From NCBI GenBank assembly GCA_964539135.1, contig CAZIFG010000006.1, forward strand, positions 1 to 64,000: a DNA stretch of 64,000 nt, given 5' to 3'. A program made the position numbers and the translations under genes. Below the pieces are notes generated by a model. It saw nothing but the letters and a program-made list of their open reading frames with translations. It was not told where the DNA came from and did not search any database. Origin of the DNA: CAZIFG01 sp964539135 (GTDB lineage Bacteria; Margulisbacteria; Marinamargulisbacteria; GCA-2716485; CAZIFG01). Numbering within the stretch: position 1 is the stretch's first letter; each line of letters starts with the position of its first letter. Positions 54,920-63,659 of this stretch are shown here, piece after piece.

Positions 54920-57232
54920 ATGCGTGGGCTTGGCGATTCTCATTTTGGACCTTTTAATTCTTCTCAATCTGGGAAGTTTTCTAGACCAGATACGCCTAGA
55001 TCTGCTCGATCTAGATCTGGTACGCCTAGACCTACTCGATCTAGATCTGATATGCCTTCTCCTTCCCGACCGCATACGGCTAGAGAGTCGGGTGACGGCA
55101 GATCTTCAACAGGTCAATTTCCTACTCCTCCTATTACTGTCATTTCTTCTCTTACCTCACGCACGACTGGTGATGTCGTTACACCTCAGATAGAGGCGCT
55201 TCGTTTACCGCCTGCAGTTGATTTGCTAGGGAAGGGCGTTACGGAGGCATGGGGGTCGCCTCGACCTGGTTCAGTAGCGTCTTCTGTTAGTGTGAGTCCT
55301 TCTCCTTCTGAAACATGGGGTTCTCGTTTTGGCCCTGTTCGCGTACCGCGTTTGAATTTATCAGATGTTAGGTCGCCATCTCCGGAGGTTTCTTCACCCT
55401 CTGCGTTTATAGCTGCACCGTCACCTCCAAAGGGAGAGAGGACTTCTTCTCTTTTTGGAGCACCTTCTCCTAGAGTTCCATTTAGAAAGGGTTCTTCGCC
55501 TCTTAAAGAGAACTCTAAGGCACCTGATTTGTCGTCTGTGCCTGTTCGGGCGCCATCTTCTCAGAGTGGTGGAGTTGTTTCTGCCCAACGACCGTCTTCA
55601 CGTGGGCGATCTGTTTCTGTGTCGCATAGGACAGCAACGGGGTCTGGGGGACTTTCTGCTCAAACATCATCTCCGATTTCAGGTTTGAGATCTAGCTCTG
55701 GCGTACCTCGTGTTTTTGATGCTGTTCGAGATAATACCCCTTCTTATGGATTTGAAGTGGAGCTGAGTGTTAAGGCGTCTCGTCCCGGCTCTAAGCTAAA
55801 TCTTTGTAGACTCGTATCGAATACAGGGAAGCCTTATTATGCTAAAGGGAATGATTCTTATACGGATTGGGATGGAAAGCCTTTATTTAAAAATGATTAT
55901 ATTGAAATTCATATGGAAACAGGGGGACGTTTGGAAATTGTTCAAAGCGCTAAAAGCACGCAGAATGCTGAGGGAAAAAGGATTGCTATTGACATGATGA
56001 GAGCCTTTGCAGATCTTTTGCCGCAGGTTTTTAATGATGGAGCGCCTAAACTGCTTTTAAAAGAAGTGGTTTCTCGTGTGTGTGCACGGCATCCTTTGTT
56101 GGCTTCATTGCCTTTGGTGCCACATGAAGAGCTTGATGAATTTTATCTTCCCGTTATGACGGGGGGGACTGTTAAGCTTGCACCTCAGCTTACCTCTAGT
56201 ATTCCTTTAGACGCAGTGGGGAAACTCTTTGGAGATGAGCGTTTTGGAGGTGTGACATCTGATGGGGCGCTTTCTCCTTGGATGGTAGAAGTATTTTCTA
56301 AACGCTATGCGGCCGAGATTGTGACAGCTATGCGGCCTGATGCTTCCCATAAATTGGATAAGTTGCAGTCTTTTGTGATGCTTTTAATTCAGCCTGTGCT
56401 TACTTATAAGCGTTCAAGTGAGATTGTGGCGGCAGAGGCTCGTGGGGATTATATGAAAAATAATTTTCGATTTTTACTTAAATCCAATCTGGCGGCTTTG
56501 TATCGTTCTGGTTTAAGTGATCGAGATCGTTTACTGATTGCGTCCTTCCATCGAAATGGACAGTCAGGGGTAGATGCATTATTGGATTCTATTGTGTCTT
56601 GTTTGGATAATCCCTTAAAGGGAAAATGTGGGACGCTTTATTCAACCGAACTTGCTTTTTTAAAAAGTGCGATGCCGCTTTCCATGCGGCCTGTTCCAGA
56701 TACTTTTTTAAATTCGATTTATGCGTCTTTTGCTTCGGATGCTTTTAATATTTCTGCGGATCAATCGGGGGCTATTGTAAGTGTTTTGCGTTCTTGTGGT
56801 GTTTTGAGTTCTAGTTCTTCTTTAGGGCTTAGACAAGAGGATTGTCTATTTATTACTCGGCCTCTTATTCAGTCCGATGCAGATCTTATTCGTCGTACGT
56901 TAAGGCTTACCGGGATTGATGATTCGAATCAAGAGGTCTTTTTAGCGTTTTTAAATCAGCGCTGTTGTGAGTTGTGTTCCGATGCAGCTAGAGCTGTTTT
57001 AATCGGGGATTATTGTGACTCCATTTCTCAGAAGGGTTATGAGGATGGGCGTAAATCGGGTCCTTTGATGGAGGCTACTTTAGAATATCGACATGTTTTA
57101 GGTCATGGTCTTTCGACACCAGAGAAGTTTGTTGCAGAGCATGAACGGATAGGGGGTTTTTTAGAGGGGATTATCGATGCCTCTCGTTCAGCGACCCAAA
57201 GGCGTCGAGATGTTCGTTTAGATCAGCCTTAA
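54920..57232 (+). CDS. Hypothetical SR/SP-rich protein with C-terminal globular region
   Basis: About 770 residues from ATG 54920; the frame is open 39 codons higher, but that part is hydrophobic, AT-rich leader. Residues 1-270 are Ser/Pro/Arg-rich, with a 10-residue repeat (TPRSARSRSG, TPRPTRSRSD) reminiscent of eukaryotic SR proteins. A folded part starts near YGFEVELSVK and includes DYIEIHMETGGRLEIVQSAK. The FEVEL...LEIV pairing faintly recalls amidoligase-like folds, which I cannot confirm. The rest is helical and Cys-containing. No signal peptide; composition suggests a protein adapted to a eukaryotic cytosol. It overlaps the convergent 764-residue protein gene by 15 bases. Confidence 0.65.
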   Translation: MRGLGDSHFGPFNSSQSGKFSRPDTPRSARSRSGTPRPTRSRSDMPSPSRPHTARESGDGRSSTGQFPTPPITVISSLTSRTTGDVVTPQIEALRLPPAVDLLGKGVTEAWGSPRPGSVASSVSVSPSPSETWGSRFGPVRVPRLNLSDVRSPSPEVSSPSAFIAAPSPPKGERTSSLFGAPSPRVPFRKGSSPLKENSKAPDLSSVPVRAPSSQSGGVVSAQRPSSRGRSVSVSHRTATGSGGLSAQTSSPISGLRSSSGVPRVFDAVRDNTPSYGFEVELSVKASRPGSKLNLCRLVSNTGKPYYAKGNDSYTDWDGKPLFKNDYIEIHMETGGRLEIVQSAKSTQNAEGKRIAIDMMRAFADLLPQVFNDGAPKLLLKEVVSRVCARHPLLASLPLVPHEELDEFYLPVMTGGTVKLAPQLTSSIPLDAVGKLFGDERFGGVTSDGALSPWMVEVFSKRYAAEIVTAMRPDASHKLDKLQSFVMLLIQPVLTYKRSSEIVAAEARGDYMKNNFRFLLKSNLAALYRSGLSDRDRLLIASFHRNGQSGVDALLDSIVSCLDNPLKGKCGTLYSTELAFLKSAMPLSMRPVPDTFLNSIYASFASDAFNISADQSGAIVSVLRSCGVLSSSSSLGLRQEDCLFITRPLIQSDADLIRRTLRLTGIDDSNQEVFLAFLNQRCCELCSDAARAVLIGDYCDSISQKGYEDGRKSGPLMEATLEYRHVLGHGLSTPEKFVAEHERIGGFLEGIIDASRSATQRRRDVRLDQP
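54991..55056 (+). repeat. 30-bp tandem repeat inside the SR-rich gene
   Basis: Two 30-base units start at 54991 and 55021 (TACGCCTAGA...GATCTAGATCTG), with a partial third at 55051. They encode the SR-like decapeptide repeat. Unit number could vary between strains. Confidence 0.75.
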
Positions 57233-59512
57233 TTCTCTGAGTGTTTGATGTAACGTTATTAGAGTCGTGTGGAATAGGTCATCTAAATCTCGACAAATGC
57301 CAATTTCCGTTTTTATTTTTTCTCTTATTGTTGTCAGCCTGTCATATGCGATTTGAGTTTCTTTTTTTCGCTTATGGATTTCTGGGGTTGCTTGGATGTC
57401 TCCTGTGATTTTTTGTAGTGCTATTTGAAAGTCTGTCGTTTTTTTTAGAATTTCTGAATGGGGTGTTAGTGCGTTTTCTATTTCATTTAAGGCTTTTCGT
57501 AGCGCCTTTAGTCCCGAACATGTTTCTTTTAGTTCGGCTATTTTTGGTACAAGTATGCCTCTTAATGGCATTTCAGTCGTATCGTCTAGACTTACAATGA
57601 GTCTATATACTGCGGTTTCTTTTTTGTTATAGCGTGTGTGGTGTAAGTGAATTAGAACGCTTTTTAAATGGTGTCTAGCAGCTGTGCTTACAAATTGTTT
57701 GATGCTCTTGTCTGTATCTAATAGGCCTAACCACTTTTCAATATGGGGTTCTAATGCGGCTACTATTTCTTCATCATGATCTCTTTGGAATTCTGGAATT
57801 TGAAACAGGCTTTCTTTCATGTTTGTGACGATTCTTTTTGCGTCTCGTAATTGGTTGCAGCTTTCTTTGACGTTTTGAATGTCTCTTTGGATGTTCTCGC
57901 AGGCGCTTCCAAAGGCTATGGTGTTAAGTTTCTCACTTTTTAAACGTGTTAGCTCAAGGCTTGTATTATAGATATGAACGATAATATTTCGTATTTGTAT
58001 GATTCGATTTTGTTCGGATTTATCGGTTTCTTTTCTTTCGCTTTCTTTGAGCGCTTCTAATAGTGTATCTAGGTTTTTGAGGACATGACGCATCATGCTG
58101 TGTCTGTTTTGAGGGGATTCCAGAATGCGAATGTCTAAGGCAGTTTCAATGGCGGGAAAGATATGATCTACAATATCGACTAATTCTAAAAGGCCTTTTC
58201 CTGTGATTAGGGCGATACAGTGGGCTGTTTGTCGCTTTAATTCGCTTTTAAATGTTGCGCGTCTGAGTTTACTTTCTTTATAATTGGCCAAATAGAGTTT
58301 CTCTTCTATTGTGGTATCGGCATTTATTTTTTCCATGAGTTTGCGTTTAAGAGATTTATACAGGGTGTGCTGAAGTGTGGTTCTATGTAGGGAGTCATGG
58401 TGGTATATGACATACTTTAAACCTGCTGTTAAGCTTGCCCAACCACAATTTCCGGTTTTTTGAGGGCTGGCGGTGAGGCTTTCTTTTGGACCTTGTGTTG
58501 TGGCTTGATCTCTGACATAGGCATATAGTGCATCGATGCTTGTTTCTGTTCTTTTTTTCTTTCGAAGCGCTATGAGTATTTCTGCCGTTTTTTTGGCGGT
58601 TTTGAATTCGTAGTGAATATAGACGTCTTTTTCGGTTTCAGGCCTTAGGCCCCTGTTACATAGGGTAATCCGGAATTCACCTTTTTTTGTTTTTGACAGG
58701 GCACAGTCTATATAGTGGCCTCTGTCTTCTCCTTCGCCACATGTTCCAAAATCTCCGAGTTCTACGCATTCTTTTTCCGATAGGGTTTGAAGTTGTTTTT
58801 CGATTTCTTTTTTTACCTCTAGATCTTCTACATGGTCTAAAGCGGCTAAAGTGGCCATGATGTGTTCGCTTTTTTCTAAACTGCTTATCATACTTTGGGG
58901 AGCGGTTTCCTTTAAAAGGGCATATGCAATCGTTCTATAGAACTCAATGTCGGAACTGAAAAATCCAATGGTGTTGGTGTAGTCCATGGTGTGGGCATCT
59001 TCATGATTTGTCAGCATTTGAATCAGTTTGTGTTTTTGAGTGGGATTTAAACCTGGAATACTCTGCTTGATGATTTCTGCTGTTGGTGTGGATTTTTGTT
59101 TCAATAAATTGAGATAGTAGTTTCCACTGGGATGGCCTTTCTGGATGTCTCCACCGTATTTGAGGACAAGAGCAATTCGAGAAAATAAGGTTTTTTTGTC
59201 GGTAGTTTCGGCGTGGAAATCTTGGTTTAACGCTTCCATAAAATAAGCGGTGACGGTTTGTCTTGTGCCTTCTATTATTGCGTTTGGGTGTATGCTTCCA
59301 TTGGCTAGTTTTTGAAACAGTGTTTTTGTGTCGTGGGGTATTTTGCCTAATTTGATAGGGGGGATAGGGGGAGCCATTACGGTTGCGCTTGTTGGGGGAA
59401 AGAGTGCTGGGAAGAGTTCGTGTAACCTTTCTTGGGATATTTTAGTTGGGGGGGCGGTAGGGGGTACGGGACGATGGTGTGTTTGCGCTAATCTGGCGAT
59501 TATTTTTTTCAT
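57218..59512 (-). CDS. Hypothetical effector-like protein with CE-clan cysteine protease motifs
   Basis: 764 residues, no signal peptide; AAGGGA seven bases before the ATG. The N-terminus is Pro-rich (PVPPTAPPT). In the middle, GHYIDCALSKTKKGEF (His266), RITLCNRG (Asn286) and QKTGNCGWASLTAG (Gln351, Cys356) appear in the order His - Asp/Asn - Gln - Cys seen in CE-clan proteases (Ulp1, adenain, YopJ, ChlaDUB). The His-to-Cys distance of about 90 residues also fits. The remaining 390 residues are helical and charged. If correct it would act on ubiquitin-like modifiers or acetylate host proteins. The motif reading is by eye and the identity outside it is unknown. Confidence 0.65.
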   Translation of the reverse strand: MKKIIARLAQTHHRPVPPTAPPTKISQERLHELFPALFPPTSATVMAPPIPPIKLGKIPHDTKTLFQKLANGSIHPNAIIEGTRQTVTAYFMEALNQDFHAETTDKKTLFSRIALVLKYGGDIQKGHPSGNYYLNLLKQKSTPTAEIIKQSIPGLNPTQKHKLIQMLTNHEDAHTMDYTNTIGFFSSDIEFYRTIAYALLKETAPQSMISSLEKSEHIMATLAALDHVEDLEVKKEIEKQLQTLSEKECVELGDFGTCGEGEDRGHYIDCALSKTKKGEFRITLCNRGLRPETEKDVYIHYEFKTAKKTAEILIALRKKKRTETSIDALYAYVRDQATTQGPKESLTASPQKTGNCGWASLTAGLKYVIYHHDSLHRTTLQHTLYKSLKRKLMEKINADTTIEEKLYLANYKESKLRRATFKSELKRQTAHCIALITGKGLLELVDIVDHIFPAIETALDIRILESPQNRHSMMRHVLKNLDTLLEALKESERKETDKSEQNRIIQIRNIIVHIYNTSLELTRLKSEKLNTIAFGSACENIQRDIQNVKESCNQLRDAKRIVTNMKESLFQIPEFQRDHDEEIVAALEPHIEKWLGLLDTDKSIKQFVSTAARHHLKSVLIHLHHTRYNKKETAVYRLIVSLDDTTEMPLRGILVPKIAELKETCSGLKALRKALNEIENALTPHSEILKKTTDFQIALQKITGDIQATPEIHKRKKETQIAYDRLTTIREKIKTEIGICRDLDDLFHTTLITLHQTLRELRLI

Positions 59513-59591
59513 TTTTGAATCCCTTTTTTTAATTTGGAGTGCTCTTTTTTTATCGATGTTCTTGGTTTTGAAATTGCATTTTTTATAGCAT

Positions 59592-59729
59592 GGAACTGTT
59601 GAAGCCTATTTTGGCCATCTGCTGTTTTATCCTTGTCCTCAAGTCCTCATTTATTACATATAAACTCTGTGCTTTCGGTCTCGGAATGCCTTGCATATGA
59701 TCCAAACGTAGGCATTTCGCAACAGTCCC
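59592..59729 (+). repeat. MITE-like repeat, copy F (near full length)
   Basis: 138 bases; the left end (GGAACTGTTGAAGCCTA) has lost about four bases, and the right end (GGCATTTCGCAACAGTCCC) is intact. AGCAT directly precedes (59587-59591) and follows (59730-59734) it, a possible target duplication. It sits in the 263-base divergent gap before the trypsin-like gene; nothing else is recognisable there. Confidence 0.85.
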
Positions 59730-59775
59730 AGCATGCAATTTTTTGGCATTTTTTTTTCGATTACAAGATATCGTG

Positions 59776-61500
59776 GTGTATAAAATTATTTCTGTGGGGC
59801 CTATTTTGGTCAGAGATTCGCTTGTACCTGAATCTCATTCAGATGGCCTAGAGGCGCTTCATACTGTTATGTTGATGTTTTTGGCACTTTTAACCCTTTT
59901 AAATGGGGGTGGGATTTTGCCTGCTCTTTATATTTTGAGTTTTTCAGATTCGATGAACACCCCCTTGGCTGAAGGTATTCGGTTTTTATCTTCTCCGCTT
60001 TTTGGGTTTTTAAAGGGGGCGAATACGCTTCTTCAGACTGGGCACTCGCAGCGTTTATTGGGAAAGCTACCGTCGACGATGGTGTGTGCGGGATTGAGTG
60101 CTGGATATTTTTATTATGATCCCCATGCCATGCTTGTGAGAGGCGTGGTGGCAGGGTCTATTTATGGCATGTCTCGAGCGTTTCCTCGCTATGCCCCTTA
60201 TGTAGATCGTTTGAGTACGCTGTCTCAGGCGGCCTTTGTTGCGTATTCTAGCATTTCAAATGCGGCGCAACCTATAGAGAGGTCTGGATTAAGAGGTAGC
60301 CGTGCTTTGGTTACAAATGATTATTCTTCTTGTGAGGCCCTTTATGCCATGGGTAGAGATTATCCTGAAGTGGGTACTTTTTTCTCGGATTCCGTGCGGT
60401 GCTCCGTGAGCAATGTTGGTACGTTAAGGGATTTTTTGAGCTATGCTGTGAGAGAAGGGCATTTAACAGAGCCTCAGGTTCTTCCTTATAGGGATATTAA
60501 TCCAGCGCTTTATTTGGGCAGTACGGCGGCCCATTGTGGCCCAAAGTCATTATCTGCCAGTTCTTTTGCTGTGGGAACGGTTAATTTTCAAGTTAACGGT
60601 ACCTATTCTGTTAAAGCGGAACCTTTTTATGCTTTACATCAATCAGAACGATCTTATTATGAGTCGGATGAGTTGTTTGGTGTTTTTTTAGGTCCAAACG
60701 ATTTACCGGGATTTGCTTTGCCTTCTGGGGATTTTTCAGATGTTTCTTCAGGCGTTATAATTGGCGCCTCTCCGTATTCTGAATCCACCCCTCCTTTTTT
60801 AAGTGCGTGTGGGTTAAATGGAAATCAAAATGGCAAGGGGTTGTGCACCATGCGAGGGGCTCCCTTTTCAAGGCTTTTAAGAAAGTCGGCTTATTTGAAT
60901 CTTGCTAATGAATATGATTTTAATACAAGTTCTTTAATTTCTGCGCATAACCCTGCGATATATCCTGGAGATAGTGGCGGTGCGTGGGTTTTTACAGATT
61001 CTAATGGCACTCGGGTTCAAATAGGCATTACAAGTTATGGAGGGAGCTACCGTATCAATTCGAGTTATTTTGAATTATCGGGAGCACTGGCTTTAGAGCC
61101 TGCTTTATTAAGAGAGAGCTCTCGGTTTATTTTGAATCGGTTACGTCGTTTTTGTGAGGTGCTTCCGAATGTGTGTGATTCTAGGGGTGGGGCTAGTACG
61201 GCGGGGATAGGGGATCTTGTGTGTTCGGATATTGAGTCTAGAGATCTGAAAAATCTTATTATTGTGGCTACACTCCTTTCTTTTAATGGGGTTATTTGTT
61301 GTTGTTGTGGCTTTTATTTCTTTTCTTCTTATTGTCGTCGGGTTCGTGTTCAACCTGCGCCTCCTCAGGCGCCACCTTTTCTTCCAGTTGTGATCGCTGC
61401 TCCAGTTGGGCAGCCGCCTAATTCGGGGCCTGTTGCGCAGGTTCAACCTCAACCTCATCCTCAAGGCGATTTGGTTCTGCAGAATTTAGATGAGGCTTAG
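59776..61500 (+). CDS. Membrane-anchored trypsin-like serine protease (S1 family)
   Basis: About 574 residues from the GTG at 59776; a TTG at 59743 is also open. The start is chosen because GTGTATAAAATTAT and MYKII are identical to the start of the ankyrin-like gene at 47.8 kb. A hydrophobic segment (about 29-56) follows. STAAHC (His253) and YPGDSGGAW (Ser400) are the chymotrypsin-fold active-site motifs; the Asp lies between them, perhaps near 298-309, and is not certain. Cys-rich segments suggest disulfides and an extracytoplasmic domain. Near the C-terminus a membrane helix (IIVATLLSFNGVICCCCGFYFF) is followed by an 80%-Pro/Gln/Val tail. It overlaps the GT9 gene by four bases. Confidence 0.75.
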   Translation: MYKIISVGPILVRDSLVPESHSDGLEALHTVMLMFLALLTLLNGGGILPALYILSFSDSMNTPLAEGIRFLSSPLFGFLKGANTLLQTGHSQRLLGKLPSTMVCAGLSAGYFYYDPHAMLVRGVVAGSIYGMSRAFPRYAPYVDRLSTLSQAAFVAYSSISNAAQPIERSGLRGSRALVTNDYSSCEALYAMGRDYPEVGTFFSDSVRCSVSNVGTLRDFLSYAVREGHLTEPQVLPYRDINPALYLGSTAAHCGPKSLSASSFAVGTVNFQVNGTYSVKAEPFYALHQSERSYYESDELFGVFLGPNDLPGFALPSGDFSDVSSGVIIGASPYSESTPPFLSACGLNGNQNGKGLCTMRGAPFSRLLRKSAYLNLANEYDFNTSSLISAHNPAIYPGDSGGAWVFTDSNGTRVQIGITSYGGSYRINSSYFELSGALALEPALLRESSRFILNRLRRFCEVLPNVCDSRGGASTAGIGDLVCSDIESRDLKNLIIVATLLSFNGVICCCCGFYFFSSYCRRVRVQPAPPQAPPFLPVVIAAPVGQPPNSGPVAQVQPQPHPQGDLVLQNLDEA

Positions 61501-62528
61501 CCTAAGTTTAATGTCGTTTTTATTTTTTCTAGGACCTGTTCTACAGTGATATCTTGTGCCATGCATTTTATGCCGTAGGGGCAGTTGTAGGCAAAAGATG
61601 AGGCATGAAAAATAGGGTTGTAGCAGGGGGAACAGGGTGATTTGGATTGTAGGTAGACGGCATTTGGAGTGTCTGAGACACAAAAAAGGCCAGAGGTGGG
61701 GCCAAAAATACCAATAGACTTTATGTTTTGGGAGAGGGCCAAATACAAAAGCATAGAATCATTGCCTATAAACCCGGCTGATTTTGATAAAACGTAGGCA
61801 TTTTGTGGGATGCTGAGTTTTCCACAAAGCGAGATTACTCCAGGCTGAGATAGGCACTCGTAGTTTTCTATTTCTGTGGCGTCGTTGGCATCCCCTAGAA
61901 TCATGACGCTATATTGGGGGTAGTGGAGACGGAGTTCTTGGATGAGGGCATCGTAGTGCTGCCAGCGTCTGGATTCCATGCTTGAAAACCGATTTTTACC
62001 TCCCCCTGGGGCTACTGTTATACATGGAGAGGGTATGTTGGGCACTTGATCTTTTTCGGTATATTTATAAATGGGTTCGCAGGTTTGGCCTGCGGATAAA
62101 GGGAGGGCTTTTTCAACGAGCAGATGTTCTAATTGTGTTAGAGGTGTGTTGGTATGAAATACCACGGATTCTGTGAGCCAGGGATTGTTTCTGGAATCCT
62201 TAAATCCGATCCGGTGGGGGATTCTTAATGCCCAACATAAAAAAGATAAGAGAGGGGCTCGATGTGCAATGATAACCGTGTCATATTTTTTTTTCCATAA
62301 GGTGTATAAAAAAACAGGTCCTTTCAGAAGAAATTCTTTTTTTGTTTCAGGGAAAAGCAGGGTTTGATCTACATAGGGGTTATGATTGATTAAGGCACTG
62401 CAGTGTTTCATCACCAGCCACTCTACTGTTATCTGATCGTCTGTATTTTTGATGAGTTTAGGCATGAAAGAGGCTCTTAAGATATCCCCTAAACTGGATA
62501 ATTTTACGATTAAGATTTTTTTTGGCAT
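61497..62528 (-). CDS. Glycosyltransferase family 9 (LPS heptosyltransferase-like)
   Basis: 343 residues. KILIVKLSSLGDILRASFMPKL is the GT9 N-terminal signature. TVAPGGGKNRFSSMESRRW, ILGDANDATEIE and AGFIGNDSMLLYLALSQNIKSIGIFGPT form the nucleotide-sugar binding C-domain. It probably adds heptose to LPS core with the ADP-heptose made through HldD. A C-terminal Cys cluster (SPCSPCYNP, YNCPYGIKCM) is common in the family. It overlaps wecB by 19 bases. Confidence 0.87.
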   Translation of the reverse strand: MPKKILIVKLSSLGDILRASFMPKLIKNTDDQITVEWLVMKHCSALINHNPYVDQTLLFPETKKEFLLKGPVFLYTLWKKKYDTVIIAHRAPLLSFLCWALRIPHRIGFKDSRNNPWLTESVVFHTNTPLTQLEHLLVEKALPLSAGQTCEPIYKYTEKDQVPNIPSPCITVAPGGGKNRFSSMESRRWQHYDALIQELRLHYPQYSVMILGDANDATEIENYECLSQPGVISLCGKLSIPQNAYVLSKSAGFIGNDSMLLYLALSQNIKSIGIFGPTSGLFCVSDTPNAVYLQSKSPCSPCYNPIFHASSFAYNCPYGIKCMAQDITVEQVLEKIKTTLNLG

Positions 62529-63649
62529 GACTGCGTCTCTGATTTTAAAATTTTCAAAATCAGTTGAGAGGTGTTTCCGTCACCATAAGGGTTTTGGGCT
62601 TCAGCCATTTGAGTGTAAAACTCAGAATCGGTTAATAGTTTTTTAAGTGATGCCATGATTTTTTTCTTATCGGTACCCACTAAAAGCGCCGTGCCTGAAT
62701 CGATGCCTTCTTGACGCTCGGTTTCTTTTCGGAGCACTAAGACGGGTTTTCCTAGAGAGGGGGCCTCTTCTTGAATGCCACCTGAATCGGTGAGAATGCA
62801 GGTGCTGTGATTCATGACTTCTATGAGTTCGGCATAGTTTAAAGGTGGGGTTAATATGGCTTGAGGGTGATGGTCAAAATAGCTGTGAATGATCGTTGAA
62901 ACAGCAGGGTTTAAATGGACGGGCCATAGAACTTGAATGTCTGGAAATAGGCTTAGACTTTCTTTGATGGCTTCGCAAATTTGAATGAGGGGATCTCCCC
63001 AGTTTTCTCGTCTGTGACAGGTGACTAAGAGTGTTTTTTTGTTGGGATCTAGTCCTTTAAATTTTTTTAAAGTGGAGGTGCTTGGATTTTCTTTTATGGT
63101 TTTAATGCCGATGAGTAAGGCATCAATGACACTATTTCCGACGGTGTGAATGTGTTGGGAAATGCCTTCTTTTTGGAGGTTTTGGGCGCCTTGCTCCGTG
63201 GGGGTGAAATGCCATTTTGCCAAACGAGAGGTTAAAACGCGATTTAATTCTTCAGGGAAGGGGGATGTGGGATCAAAGCTGCGAAGTCCGGCTTCAATAT
63301 GGGCAATAGGGATGTGGTGATAAAAGGCCGAAAGCGCGGTTGCGAAGGTTGTGGTGGTGTCGCCTTGAACAAGGATAATGTCTGGTTTTGCGTTCTGAAT
63401 GACTGTGGGGAGTCCGGATAAAATTCGGGTGGTGAGATCTGTGAGGGATTGTGTTTCTGTCATGACAGATAAGTCGTAATCCGGTTTAACCTTAAAAAAG
63501 GTGAGGACTTGGTCGAGCATGCCGCGATGTTGTCCTGTTACACATACTTGTGTGGTGAAGATATGAGTCTGTTTTGTCGCTTCTAAAATAATAGGCGCCA
63601 TCTTGATCGCTTCTGGTCGCGTGCCAAAGACAAAGAGTAGTCGTGTCAT
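62510..63649 (-). CDS. wecB: UDP-N-acetylglucosamine 2-epimerase (non-hydrolysing)
   Basis: 379 residues from the ATG at 63649; eight more codons are open above. LLFVFGTRPEAIKMAPII, VQGDTTTTFATALSAFYHHIPIAHIEAGLRS, PFPEELNR, and DSGGIQEEAPSLGKPVLVLR...ERQEG are the family signatures. It forms UDP-ManNAc for surface polysaccharide or lipid-linked glycans. Co-transcribed with the GT9 gene; divergent from a UDP-sugar epimerase, making a small surface-sugar locus. Confidence 0.93.
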   Translation of the reverse strand: MTRLLFVFGTRPEAIKMAPIILEATKQTHIFTTQVCVTGQHRGMLDQVLTFFKVKPDYDLSVMTETQSLTDLTTRILSGLPTVIQNAKPDIILVQGDTTTTFATALSAFYHHIPIAHIEAGLRSFDPTSPFPEELNRVLTSRLAKWHFTPTEQGAQNLQKEGISQHIHTVGNSVIDALLIGIKTIKENPSTSTLKKFKGLDPNKKTLLVTCHRRENWGDPLIQICEAIKESLSLFPDIQVLWPVHLNPAVSTIIHSYFDHHPQAILTPPLNYAELIEVMNHSTCILTDSGGIQEEAPSLGKPVLVLRKETERQEGIDSGTALLVGTDKKKIMASLKKLLTDSEFYTQMAEAQNPYGDGNTSQLILKILKSETQSCQKKS

Positions 63650-63659
63650 CCTAAATCCC

